Source: Ruegeria pomeroyi (GTDB lineage: Bacteria > Pseudomonadota > Alphaproteobacteria > Rhodobacterales > Rhodobacteraceae). Taken from it: a stretch of 64,000 bases of DNA. Below the pieces are notes generated by a model. The model did no database searches, was not told the origin of the DNA, and was given only the letters and a program-made list of their open reading frames with translations. Both the position numbers and the translations under genes were made by a program. Below are positions 45,123 through 53,444 of this stretch, one piece after another. Position 1 is the stretch's first letter; each line of letters starts with the position of its first letter. Location of the stretch: positions 3,162,001 to 3,226,000 of the forward strand of contig NZ_JAGQAG010000001.1 of the NCBI RefSeq assembly GCF_021405525.1, in the 5' to 3' direction.

Positions 45123-45482
45123 TCAACTGATGAAGTCGGTATAGGCCGCTTCGTCCATGTAATCGTCCATCGGCGACAGGTCCGAGGGCCGCATCTTGAA
45201 GAACCAGGCCTCGCCCATGGGGTCCTCGTTCACCATACCGGGATTGTCCGCCAGTATCTCGTTTACCTCGACGATCTCGCCATCCAGCGGCGCCAGGATA
45301 TCCGAGGCCGCCTTGACCGATTCGATCACAACGATCTCGTCATCCTTGCTGACCTCGGTTCCGGGCTCGGGCAGTTCAACGAACACAACATCCCCCAACT
45401 GCTCGGCCGCATGGGCGGTAATACCAACTACGATCAAGTCGTCCTCGGCCAGCAGCCATTCATGCTCTTCGGTATACTTCAT
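45123..45482 (-). CDS. gcvH: Glycine cleavage system H protein
   Basis: 119-aa lipoyl carrier that shuttles the aminomethyl group between the P, T and L proteins. The start MKYTEEHEWLLAEDDLIVVG at 45482 is fixed by homology; the longer frame is noise. The lipoyl Lys57 lies in VVIESVKAASDILAPLDGEI. The C-terminal NPGMVNEDPMGEAWFFKMR is typical. gcvT and gcvP are not beside it, so the gene is separated from the rest of the system, or they lie elsewhere. Confidence 0.95.
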   Translation of the reverse strand: MKYTEEHEWLLAEDDLIVVGITAHAAEQLGDVVFVELPEPGTEVSKDDEIVVIESVKAASDILAPLDGEIVEVNEILADNPGMVNEDPMGEAWFFKMRPSDLSPMDDYMDEAAYTDFIS

Positions 45483-45752
45483 CCGGTGTCTTTCCATCTG
45501 AAAAACGCTTGCTGCGGGCAAGCCTAGCTTCACCCCCCATTTGCGGCAAGAGAGCAAATGATCCAAGGCATCAAGCGGGCTTGAAGAGGCGTTCAAAGGG
45601 CCCCGGAAACGCGTTGCACAGGATGTGTTTGCAGGTGGCGCCAAAGCCGGGTGTTCCCGCTTCTCGATCCCGAGACCCCGGTCGCGGGGCAAAGCGGTTC
45701 TCGCTGCTGTCTTGTCAGTGCCAGCTCAACCAGAACACCGCCATATGCCTTT
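45483..45752. other. Intergenic region upstream of gcvH
   Basis: 270 bp with no confident gene. A minus-strand frame across it (ending ...TRLWRHLQTHPVQRVSGAL) is unrecognised and has no proper start. It could be a fossil fragment. The gcvH promoter must lie at the left end. Confidence 0.3.
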
Positions 45753-46544
45753 CTATTTGAAGCCAATCGCGACATGCACCGCGTCCGGGTAGACCAGTCG
45801 GTTACCCTGGACATAATCCGCGAGGGACTCCGCAACCTCGTTTATGAGTGCGTTCTGAGCATCTTCCGGGAGTTCGGTGAACGCAGCCGCAATAGGCATC
45901 GAGCGCAAGTGCAATGGTACGAACTCCGATGCGGGCGGCACGTCGATCATCAGCTCCTGACGATAGACGGCGACGTCGGAAAAGCCTTGTGCGCTCATCT
46001 GGCTTTTCAGTTCGTTTGCCGAGGGAGTTTCCCGTTGCGACCGCTGTTTTCTCGCAATCTCTGGGGAAATGTGATGCTCAACCGCGGCACAAATAGCGCT
46101 CGTATAGGGGCTGTGCCCATCCCAGATCGAAAAACCCAGACGGCCGCGCGGAGCCAGAAGCCGCAAGAACTCTCGCAGAGCCTGCGGCTTGTCGGGGAAG
46201 TAGTGATATCCATGCTGAGACAGGATGACATCGTAGGACTCCGAGGGCAGATCGATGTCGCAAACATCGCTTTCGATCCAGGCGATATCGAGATCACCGG
46301 CCAGTTCCTTCGCTTGCGCGAGCATCGGAGCATTGATGTCGAGGCCGTCTACCTTGCCGCCTGGCCCTACCTTTGTCTTGGTCAATCGGGTTGTCACCCC
46401 CGTACCGCAGGCAACATCCAGGACACGTTCCGAACTGCGAAGTGAGAGCTGGTCGATCAGAGCCTCGGCCCATCGGCCAAACCAAAGCGGCACCATGACT
46501 TCTTCGTAAATCTTGGGCCCCTCACCCGCCAATTGAAACGTCAT
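45753..46544 (-). CDS. Class I SAM-dependent methyltransferase
   Basis: 263 aa. The ATG at 46544 (MTFQLAGEGPKIYEEVMVPL) was chosen because GGAGG lies 8 nt upstream; ATGs further upstream have no site. Motif I is VLDVACGTGVTTRL, with VDGLDINAPMLAQAKELAGD and IAWIESDVCDIDLPSESYDV after it; the family is UbiE/Methyltransf_11-like. Base composition is lower in GC than its neighbours, and there is no operon partner, which suggests acquisition. Substrate unknown. Confidence 0.88.
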   Translation of the reverse strand: MTFQLAGEGPKIYEEVMVPLWFGRWAEALIDQLSLRSSERVLDVACGTGVTTRLTKTKVGPGGKVDGLDINAPMLAQAKELAGDLDIAWIESDVCDIDLPSESYDVILSQHGYHYFPDKPQALREFLRLLAPRGRLGFSIWDGHSPYTSAICAAVEHHISPEIARKQRSQRETPSANELKSQMSAQGFSDVAVYRQELMIDVPPASEFVPLHLRSMPIAAAFTELPEDAQNALINEVAESLADYVQGNRLVYPDAVHVAIGFK

Positions 46545-46823
46545 GAAGAGTGCCTCCGTCATCGTGCGCTCGGTGGACAACTCTACCACCACCGTCAATT
46601 CGGGTCAAAACATGTGCTTCTTCATAGAAAGAACTCAAAGAAGGACTTCCCCGCCAAATCACCTGCTACATCTCGTGGCAGCACCTTGTCACGAAACAGG
46701 GGGGCGAGCGACGGCATCGCTCCCGTGGGCCTGGAACGACCATGCATCATAAATGGCGCGAACGGCGCCAAAGGGTCGTCATCCGGCCGACCCGATCAGC
46801 ACAGTCGTCACCGATACGTCACC
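46545..46823. other. Intergenic region, lower GC
   Basis: 279 bp between the methyltransferase start and the 3' end of the next minus-strand gene. Open frames across it are poorly supported. I see no structured RNA or clear promoter hexamers, although the methyltransferase promoter must lie here. Confidence 0.3.
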
Positions 46824-47171
46824 TTATGGCGTCAGCATCCATGCACCATCGGCGCCCTTGCACATCCGGGTTCCGATCACCCGCGCATTTGCCGCGCCCT
46901 TGGGTCGGATCACATGGTGCAGCACCGCGCAGTCACCCTGCACCGCGTCGACCCGAACGGTTCCCTGCGAGTCGGTCGTTGCATTCTCCCAGCCGCTTTC
47001 GCGTCCGACCACGGGCTTTCCATCGACGATCAACTGCCGCGAGGCGGCGCCCATCAACTGGAAATCCTCGGGCTCCAGCCCCAGCTCGGCGATGATGCGC
47101 GAGATCGGCTTGGCCTCGGCCGCCCCCCCGTACAGTCCAACAGCCAGCAGAAACGCCACAACCAGTTTCAT
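46824..47171 (-). CDS. Secreted hypothetical protein, surface-antigen-like
   Basis: 115 aa with a signal peptide, MKLVVAFLLAVGLYGGAAEA. The mature part has WENATTDSQGTVRVDAV, a Cys in GDCAVLHHVI, and GTRMCKGADGAW, i.e. W-N-T-G-V then Cys...Cys-DG-W. This spacing recalls the C-terminal domain of RT0821/17-kDa surface antigens and may form one disulfide. It is therefore probably periplasmic. The family assignment is tentative; it stands alone. Confidence 0.6.
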   Translation of the reverse strand: MKLVVAFLLAVGLYGGAAEAKPISRIIAELGLEPEDFQLMGAASRQLIVDGKPVVGRESGWENATTDSQGTVRVDAVQGDCAVLHHVIRPKGAANARVIGTRMCKGADGAWMLTP

Positions 47172-47356
47172 CGCTCACTCCTCAATTCCGGCGGATTTGC
47201 CGGATGATTACACGGCCTCGACCCGAACGCCAACGCGTCCGGATGCCCCGGCTCCGGCAATCTTCAAATAAACACGAAGGTTCCTATCTGACCATCCGCA
47301 CTTGGACTGCCGTCGTCCCCGTCCCAGATTGGCGCAGAGAACACGACGAGGCACCC

Positions 47357-48184
47357 ATGGCATCCCCCACCTATTACGCCCCGCAAGGCGGCCATCCCGG
47401 ACAAGAGCAGTTGCTGACCGACCGGGCCATGTTCACCGAGGCCTACGCGGTCATCCCAAGGGGTACGATGCGCGACATCGTTACCAGCAAGCTGCCATTC
47501 TGGGAGGAAACGCGGGCCTGGATTCTTGCCCGGCCGCTAAGTGGTTTCGCCGAAACTTTCTCGCATTACATCATGGAGGTTAAACCCGGCGGCGGCAGCG
47601 ACCGCCCCGAGACCGATGCAGGCGCGCAGGCGGTTCTGTTCGTGGTCGAGGGGGCGGTGACATTGACCCTCGACGGGGCCGATCATGTGCTGGAACCCGG
47701 CGGCTATGCCTATATCCCGGCGGGTTACCCATGGCGGCTGCGCAACCATGCCGGCCCCGCTGCCCGGTTCCACTGGATCCGCAAAGCCTATGAGGCGGTC
47801 GAGGGCCTTGAGACCCCGACACCTTTCGTGACCCGCGAACAGGATATCGCCCCGAACGAGATGCCGGGCACCGAGGGGCGCTGGTCGACCACGCGTTTCG
47901 TCGACCCCGACGACCTGCGCCACGACATGCATGTCACCATCGTGAACTTCCTGCCCGGGGGCGTCATTCCCTTTGCCGAAACCCATGTGATGGAGCACGG
48001 GCTCTATGTGCTGGAGGGCAAGGCAGTCTATCGGCTCAACCAGGACTGGGTCGAGGTCGAGGCGGGCGATTACATGTGGCTGCGCGCCTTCTGCCCGCAG
48101 GCCTGTTACGCGGGCGGACCGGGGCCGTTCCGTTATCTGCTCTACAAGGATGTGAACCGGCACATGGCGCTGCCCCGGCGCTAA
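47357..48184 (+). CDS. allE: (S)-Ureidoglycine aminohydrolase
   Basis: 275-aa double-cupin enzyme that converts S-ureidoglycine to S-ureidoglycolate and ammonia in allantoin degradation. The start MASPTYYAPQGGHPGQEQLL at 47357 follows GAGG. Features are the N-terminal YVIP-like AYAVIPRGTMRDIVTSKLPF, the first cupin GGSDRPETDAGAQAVLFVVE, and the second with metal ligands FAETHVMEHGLYVLEGKAVY. The final YLLYKDVNRHM is family-typical. It is ahead of and separate from the main purine cluster at 52-58 kb, with which it would work. Confidence 0.92.
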   Translation: MASPTYYAPQGGHPGQEQLLTDRAMFTEAYAVIPRGTMRDIVTSKLPFWEETRAWILARPLSGFAETFSHYIMEVKPGGGSDRPETDAGAQAVLFVVEGAVTLTLDGADHVLEPGGYAYIPAGYPWRLRNHAGPAARFHWIRKAYEAVEGLETPTPFVTREQDIAPNEMPGTEGRWSTTRFVDPDDLRHDMHVTIVNFLPGGVIPFAETHVMEHGLYVLEGKAVYRLNQDWVEVEAGDYMWLRAFCPQACYAGGPGPFRYLLYKDVNRHMALPRR

Positions 48185-48225
48185 TATCCGCAGGATGCCG
48201 GGTATCCGGCATCTGCCATTCGTCC

Positions 48226-49155
48226 TCAGTTGACCGCGGCGGGCTGCGACACGAACGCCGTTGACCGATCCGAGTCCGGCTCTCGTGCCCTGTTGCGGTC
48301 TTCTCGCGGTGGGCATCCGAACTTGCGGGCGTAATCGCGGCTGAACTGCGCGGGGCTTTCATAGCCGACGTCGAACGCAACCGAAGACACCGCCGCATCG
48401 CTGTCCAGGATCAGGCGCCGCGCTTCGAGCAGGCGGATATCCTTCTGGTATTGTCCGGGGGTCAAACCGGTCACCGCCTTGAAATGCGCATGAAACGACG
48501 ACGTGCTCATGCCGGCATGCTCGGCCAACGCCGACACTTTCATCGGCGCCTCGATCGAGGCGCGGATCGAGGCAATCGCGCGCGCGACGTGATTTGACGG
48601 GTCCTCTCGGTACAGGAAACGCCTGAGGATAGAGCCCTGCGGCGACAACAATAGCCGGGCGTGGATCTCGCGCAGCAGGATCGGACCAAGCAGCGGTGCC
48701 GCGATCTCTTGCCGGGCGAGCGTGATGAGCCGAAAGATGGCATCCAACAATTCACCATCCGCCGGACAAGACAGAAGCGCCGCCGCATTGTCCTCACCCC
48801 CGGCAATGTCCGGCATCCGATCGAAGAAGCCGCGCAGGATGCCAAGATCCAGTGGCAGCACCACGGCGATGTAAGGCTCGGCCAGAGAAGCCCGGGTGAT
48901 GCGCGACAGAACCGGCAGATCGTGACTGACGATGATAGCATTCCCCGCCGGGCAATGCACCGACAGGGTTCCGGCGGAAACATCCTTGGCACCCTGCAAA
49001 ATCACGCAGAGCAAAGGCCGGTACAGTTTCCCCTCGATAGCCGAGGGCTGGGTGCGCCGCAGCAGGACAGCCCCACCCAAGCCAAGCTGGGTAACGCCCC
49101 CTGCCGCCTCGGGCGCAGCCAGTTCACCCGCCAACCTAACAAGTCCCGAGCGCAT
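48226..49155 (-). CDS. AraC family transcriptional regulator
   Basis: 309 aa from the ATG at 49155, with GGAGG 4 nt upstream. The N-terminal AraC_N domain (YRPLLCVILQGAKDVSAGTL, FVSHDLPVLSRIT-type stretch) is followed by two helix-turn-helix motifs: VSALAEHAGMSTSSFHAHFK and AVSSVAFDVGYESPAQFSRD. AraC_N-type regulators often control an adjacent aldo/keto reductase, as here, where the divergent gene is an AKR. The ligand is unknown. Confidence 0.93.
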   Translation of the reverse strand: MRSGLVRLAGELAAPEAAGGVTQLGLGGAVLLRRTQPSAIEGKLYRPLLCVILQGAKDVSAGTLSVHCPAGNAIIVSHDLPVLSRITRASLAEPYIAVVLPLDLGILRGFFDRMPDIAGGEDNAAALLSCPADGELLDAIFRLITLARQEIAAPLLGPILLREIHARLLLSPQGSILRRFLYREDPSNHVARAIASIRASIEAPMKVSALAEHAGMSTSSFHAHFKAVTGLTPGQYQKDIRLLEARRLILDSDAAVSSVAFDVGYESPAQFSRDYARKFGCPPREDRNRAREPDSDRSTAFVSQPAAVN

Positions 49156-49342
49156 CGGACCTCCATAAACATCTCGCAAGGCAGTTTTGCCACAGACCGA
49201 CACTCGACATCATTTTTTTATGAACCACTAGAGAATATGACAAGAATTGAAGATCATTTGGCAAAAAAGCAACGCATTTTTCACTATTCTTTCTCTAATA
49301 GAGCAATTTTCAAACCCTCGGACAACTTCTTGGAGCACAGGG
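49156..49342. promoter_or_regulatory. AT-rich divergent region between araC-like and AKR genes
   Basis: 187 bp that is markedly AT-rich, from TCATTTTTTTATGAACC to the run before 49310. It contains CTCTA-A-TAGAG near 49293 and an A6 tract near 49262. It must hold both promoters and probably the AraC-type site. Exact elements cannot be set by eye. Confidence 0.5.
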
Positions 49343-50266
49343 ATGACCAACTCGCTTAACGAGACCCCAATGACAGCAAACGGCCTCCCTCTGGTCGGTT
49401 TCGGTACCTACCTCATTGCCGACGAGAGTGCCGCAGCAGCAGTCGCGACCGCTATCGGGGCCGGGTATCGCCATATCGACACCGCGGCGGGGTACCACAA
49501 CGAAGCCGGCGTGGGCCAGGGCATCCGCGACGGCCTTGCCGCAACCGGGCTTGACCGCGCGGACCTCTTCGTGACGACGAAACTTTGGCCCGGCAACCCG
49601 GCCTGGGGAGACACGCCAAAGGGATATGACGAAACCATTGCCGCCTTCGAGGCGTCGCGCGCGGCACTCGGGCTCGACCATGTCGACCTGTACCTGATCC
49701 ACGCCCCGTCAGGCGGCGCCGAACGCTTGAACGAATGGCGGGCGCTGGTCGATCTCAAGGCTCAGGGCAAGGCCCGCGCCATCGGGGTAAGCAACTATAC
49801 CGAAGCCCATATCGAAGAGATACGGGCGGCGGGCCTGCCGATGCCAGAATACAACCAGATCGAGCTGCATCCCTGGAGCCAGAAGCCCGAACTTCTGGCC
49901 TTCATGGCCGAAAACGATATTGCTCCGATCGCCTACAGCTCCCTCGTTCCCCTCTCCACCTGGCGTGCGGAACCAGGGCAAGCCAGCGGCAAGACTGCCG
50001 AGATGAAGGCAGACGGAACCGATACACATTCTCCCTTCAAGGCGATGGCCGCGAAATACGGTGTGAGCGAGGCACAGGTCCTGTTGCGCTGGGGCGTGCA
50101 AAAGGGGTTCGCGGTCCTGCCCAAAAGCCTGAACCCCCGGCGGGTGCAACAGAACATTGATCTGTTCGGCTTTGCCCTTGATGACGATGATATGGCCTTG
50201 GTCGAAACGATGGATCGGGGCGATGGTGTTGCCTGGGCAACAGGCGACCCACGTTTCATGGGGTGA
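49343..50266 (+). CDS. Aldo/keto reductase
   Basis: 307-aa NADPH-dependent reductase with the (beta/alpha)8 fold. The start MTNSLNETPMTANGLPLVGF at 49343 follows GGAGCACAGGG. The catalytic tetrad is intact: Asp in HIDTAAGY, Tyr in the same motif, Lys in VTTKLWPGN, and His in YLIHAP. The cofactor loop includes LPKSLNPRRVQQNI. It resembles the AKR5 (2,5-diketogluconate reductase) branch. It is probably controlled by the divergent AraC protein and reduces carbonyl or aldehyde compounds. Confidence 0.93.
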   Translation: MTNSLNETPMTANGLPLVGFGTYLIADESAAAAVATAIGAGYRHIDTAAGYHNEAGVGQGIRDGLAATGLDRADLFVTTKLWPGNPAWGDTPKGYDETIAAFEASRAALGLDHVDLYLIHAPSGGAERLNEWRALVDLKAQGKARAIGVSNYTEAHIEEIRAAGLPMPEYNQIELHPWSQKPELLAFMAENDIAPIAYSSLVPLSTWRAEPGQASGKTAEMKADGTDTHSPFKAMAAKYGVSEAQVLLRWGVQKGFAVLPKSLNPRRVQQNIDLFGFALDDDDMALVETMDRGDGVAWATGDPRFMG

Positions 50267-50439
50267 GACCGATCGTGCCCACCCGACCGGGATCAGCGCG
50301 CAGCTTTTGAAAGTCAGGGGCATGCCAGCGTCCCTTTTCCTGTGTTCTTTTCCCCGGCGCGCGCCGGCTGGGGCTTTTCAGACCCTGTGCAATCTGCTCG
50401 CATCATCGCAGGGTTTCGGGCTGCACCGGAGGCTTCACC

Positions 50440-50685
50440 ATGAAAATGCCTCGCGTCTTGTACACCCTTCTCGCCCTGTCCATCTTTGACCCCGCGGTCG
50501 CGGTTGCGCAGCAGGAGACAGTCACCTCACGGGTGATGAGCCGGAGCCGGGCGGTCACGCAGGTATCCGACGCGGCGATGGTTTATTGTGCCAGGCGCGA
50601 CAAGAACGATTTCAGCCCGCTTGGCGCACCTGCCCGGCTGCGCACCCTCCAGAAGATTACCGCCGTTAAACAGTCGACCGGTTGA
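50440..50685 (+). CDS. Small secreted protein, possibly truncated
   Basis: 81 aa, with GGAGG 7 nt before the ATG and a signal peptide, MKMPRVLYTLLALSIFDPAV, followed by an Arg/Ser-rich mature part. It is not recognised. The stop at 50683-50685 is followed in frame by ATG and 22 more codons (MVDRKTLYQIISDQFFARVT) to 50754, so the annotated end may be an early stop in a once longer gene. Codon use is unremarkable. Confidence 0.45.
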   Translation: MKMPRVLYTLLALSIFDPAVAVAQQETVTSRVMSRSRAVTQVSDAAMVYCARRDKNDFSPLGAPARLRTLQKITAVKQSTG

Positions 50686-50808
50686 ATGGTGGACCGCAAG
50701 ACGCTCTACCAGATCATATCGGACCAGTTCTTTGCCCGGGTCACGTGCCGGTGAGGCCAGTGAGGCCTGGGCATTGAGATCGGTCAAAGCTCCTGCCATA
50801 GCTTGCCC

Positions 50809-51792
50809 ATGAGACTCGCGATCAACGGATTCGGCCGCATCGGCCGCACCATCCTGCGGCAGCTGCTGGCTGCGCCGCGGGCCACCGATATCGACCTGGT
50901 GCTGATCAACGATATCGCACCGCTCGAAACCTGCGCCTATCTGTTCGAATTTGACAGCACCTTCGGCCCCTGGCGCGGCAGCGTTGCCACCGGCGCCGAC
51001 AGCCTCATCGTCGATGGCCTGACCATTCCGGTCACCCACAGCGCCGACCTCGCACGGGTCGACCTGTCGGACGTGGACGTTCTGCTCGATTGCACCGGCA
51101 TCGCCCGTACATCGGACGTGGCCGCCCGGGGCCTCGGTGCCGGAGCTGGCAAGATACTGATCTCAGGCCCCTCGCCCGCCGCCGAAATCACCGTGGTGCT
51201 GGGCGCGAACGAGGCGCTTCTGGGCAATGCCCGTATCGTCTCGAACGCCTCGTGTACCACCAACGGGCTGGCACCGCTGGCGCGGGTGATCGATGACATC
51301 GCGGGCATCGTCAGCGCGCATATGACGACGATCCACTGCTACACCAACAGCCAGCCGATGGTCGACGCGCCCCGGGGCGATCTGGCCCGCTCGCGGGCCG
51401 GAGCGCTGTCGATGGTGCCCACCACCTCCAGCGCCACCCATCTGATCGACGAGGTGCTGCCGCATCTGTCCGGCCGTATCTCGGGTGCGGCGGTCCGGGT
51501 TCCGACCGCCAGCGTCTCGGCTGTTGATCTGGTCGTGCAACTTGCCCGCACAATGGAGCCCGAGCAGTTCGAGACCGCCCTGCGCGAAGCAGTCAACGCC
51601 TCGCAAGTGCTCGGCTGGACCGACAAACCGCTGGTCTCCTCCGACCTGCGCGCGCGCCCTGAATCCCTGGTCATCGCCGGTCCCGAAACCCGCATGGTAG
51701 GGGACCGGCAAGTCCGGGTGTTCGGCTGGTACGACAATGAATGGGGCTTCTCGGCACGGATGCTGGATATCGCCCGACTGATGGCCGGCTGA
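50809..51792 (+). CDS. gap: Glyceraldehyde-3-phosphate dehydrogenase family protein
   Basis: 327-aa NAD-dependent phosphorylating dehydrogenase. MRLAINGFGRIGRTILRQLL is the dinucleotide fold, catalytic Cys lies in VSNASCTTNGLAPLARV, His in MTTIHCYTNSQ, phosphate-binding Arg in AAVRVPTASVSAVDL, and WYDNEWGFSARM ends the protein. The usual TTGAAKAV is TTSSATHLI, and DSxHG is DSTFG, so it is a divergent paralogue. Erythrose-4-phosphate or another aldehyde could be the substrate. It is monocistronic. Confidence 0.85.
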   Translation: MRLAINGFGRIGRTILRQLLAAPRATDIDLVLINDIAPLETCAYLFEFDSTFGPWRGSVATGADSLIVDGLTIPVTHSADLARVDLSDVDVLLDCTGIARTSDVAARGLGAGAGKILISGPSPAAEITVVLGANEALLGNARIVSNASCTTNGLAPLARVIDDIAGIVSAHMTTIHCYTNSQPMVDAPRGDLARSRAGALSMVPTTSSATHLIDEVLPHLSGRISGAAVRVPTASVSAVDLVVQLARTMEPEQFETALREAVNASQVLGWTDKPLVSSDLRARPESLVIAGPETRMVGDRQVRVFGWYDNEWGFSARMLDIARLMAG

Positions 51793-51827
51793 CCCCGCCC
51801 ATATCCACCCGCAGTTTTCTTCTGTTC

Positions 51828-51960
51828 GAAAATACCTCCGCCGGAGGCATCGCGCCTTGGCGCGATCGGCGCGCGGGGCAGGCCCCGCGCGCCCGGCCCA
51901 ACCGGGGCCAACGCATCTTTGATGCGGCGGAACCGGGCGGGAGTGGCCCGCCCGATGAAA
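51828..51960. repeat. Dispersed intergenic repeat downstream of gap
   Basis: Read on the minus strand it runs CTCCCGCCCG, GCATCAAAGATGC, GTTGGGCC, a GC-rich hairpin, and GCCTCCGGCGGAGGTATTTT near 51830. The first four modules recur in the same order at 56.0 kb and the last two at 34.5 kb. It lies between the convergent gap and permease genes. Confidence 0.7.
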
Positions 51961-51964
51961 CCCC

Positions 51965-53377
51965 TTACTTGCGACCGTGTCCGGCCATGCCGCCCGAGAC
52001 CTCCTCGGTCGCCTCTTCCCCCAGTTCCTGCGGCAGGATCAGGTTCAGCACGATGGCAATCACGGCGGCGGGCAGCAACCCGCTGGTCATCAGGATCCGC
52101 GCGGTATCGGGCAGGTGCTGCACCGCGCCGGGCTCCAGCTGCAAACCCAGCCCGACCGACAGCGCGATGGCAAAGATCACCATGTTGCGCCGGTTCCAAT
52201 GCACGTCCGACAACATCGAGACGCCTGCGGCGACCACCATGCCGAACATCACGATGACCCCGCCGCCCAGCACCTCGATCGGCACGGTGCGGATGATCGC
52301 GCCCACCTTGGGCACCAGCCCGCAGAGGATCAGGAACAGCGCGCCGATGGTGACCACATGGCGGCTCATCACCCCGGTCATCGCGATCAGGCCCACGTTC
52401 TGGCTGAACGAGGTGTTGGGGAAGGCGCCGAAGAGGCCCGCAACAGCGGTGCCCAGACCGTCGGCATAGGTGGCGCCGGCGATTTCCTTGTCGGTTGCCT
52501 CGCGCCCGGCGCCGCCCTTGGTGATGCCCGAAACATCGCCCACCGTCTCGATGGCCGAGACCACCGCCATCATCGCAAAGCCGATGACGGCGGCCAGCGA
52601 GAACTCGAACCCGTATTTGAACGGCACCGGCAGGGCAAAGCCTGCCGCCCGGCTCCAGCTGCTGCCAATCGCCTCGAAGGTCACCATGCCCACCATCAGC
52701 GCATAGACATAGCCAACGATCAGCCCCAACAGCACCGCCGAGACCGACAGCATGCCCCGGGCAAAGAACTTCAGCCCCAGCGTCACCAGGATCACCACCA
52801 GCGCCGCCGACCAGTTCAGGAGCGAGCCGTATTCCGGCGTGCCGATGGCGGGCACGCCACCAGCGGCATACTGGATGCCGACCTTGACCAGCGCCAGACC
52901 GATCATCGTCACCACCAACCCGGTGACCAGCGGCGGCAGCGCAAAGCGGATGCGCCCGATGAAGAAGCCGAGGCAGAAATGAAACAGGCCGCCGATGATC
53001 GCGCCGCCGAACAGCGCCGCCAGCGCGTCCACCCCCTTGCCCGCCACCAGCGGGATCATGATCGGCAGAAAGGCAAAGCTGGTCCCCTGCACGATCGGCA
53101 GGCCCGCGCCGACCCGACCGATGGTCACCGTCTGCAACAGCGTCGCCACGCCAGCAAACAGCATCGACATCTGGATGAGATAAAGGAGCTGCGGGAAATC
53201 GGGCGAGTTCGAGCCAAAGCCGAAACCCGCCGCCCCTGCCACGATGATCGCGGGCGTGACGTTCGAGACGAACATCGCCAGCACATGCTGGATACCCAGC
53301 GGCACCGCCTTTGCCAGCGGCGGGGTGTAATTCGGATCGCGGAGCTGATCCGCAGTCCCTATCGAAGTGTCGGCCAT
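51965..53377 (-). CDS. NCS2 xanthine/uric acid permease
   Basis: 470-aa nucleobase:cation symporter with 12-14 predicted membrane segments. The start MADTSIGTADQLRDPNYTPP at 53377 is preceded by GGAGG at a long 11-nt spacing. The NAT signature appears as NTSFSQNVGLIAMTGVMSRH; QNVG and the acidic residue in SAIETVGDVSG line the substrate site. This composition favours purines (xanthine/urate) over uracil, in line with its neighbours. It is the last gene of the allA/puuE-uraD strand and would import the substrate. Confidence 0.93.
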   Translation of the reverse strand: MADTSIGTADQLRDPNYTPPLAKAVPLGIQHVLAMFVSNVTPAIIVAGAAGFGFGSNSPDFPQLLYLIQMSMLFAGVATLLQTVTIGRVGAGLPIVQGTSFAFLPIMIPLVAGKGVDALAALFGGAIIGGLFHFCLGFFIGRIRFALPPLVTGLVVTMIGLALVKVGIQYAAGGVPAIGTPEYGSLLNWSAALVVILVTLGLKFFARGMLSVSAVLLGLIVGYVYALMVGMVTFEAIGSSWSRAAGFALPVPFKYGFEFSLAAVIGFAMMAVVSAIETVGDVSGITKGGAGREATDKEIAGATYADGLGTAVAGLFGAFPNTSFSQNVGLIAMTGVMSRHVVTIGALFLILCGLVPKVGAIIRTVPIEVLGGGVIVMFGMVVAAGVSMLSDVHWNRRNMVIFAIALSVGLGLQLEPGAVQHLPDTARILMTSGLLPAAVIAIVLNLILPQELGEEATEEVSGGMAGHGRK

Positions 53378-53444
53378 GATATCACTGTCCTCCCTGTGTG
53401 GATCATGGGGGTCTTGCCGCCTCTTGTTTCGCGGGCGGCTTCGA

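Noticed and set aside
45483..45752. Possible gene fragment or integration site upstream of gcvH
   Set aside because: The frame has no start or recognised domain and no repeated attachment-like sequence was found at its ends.
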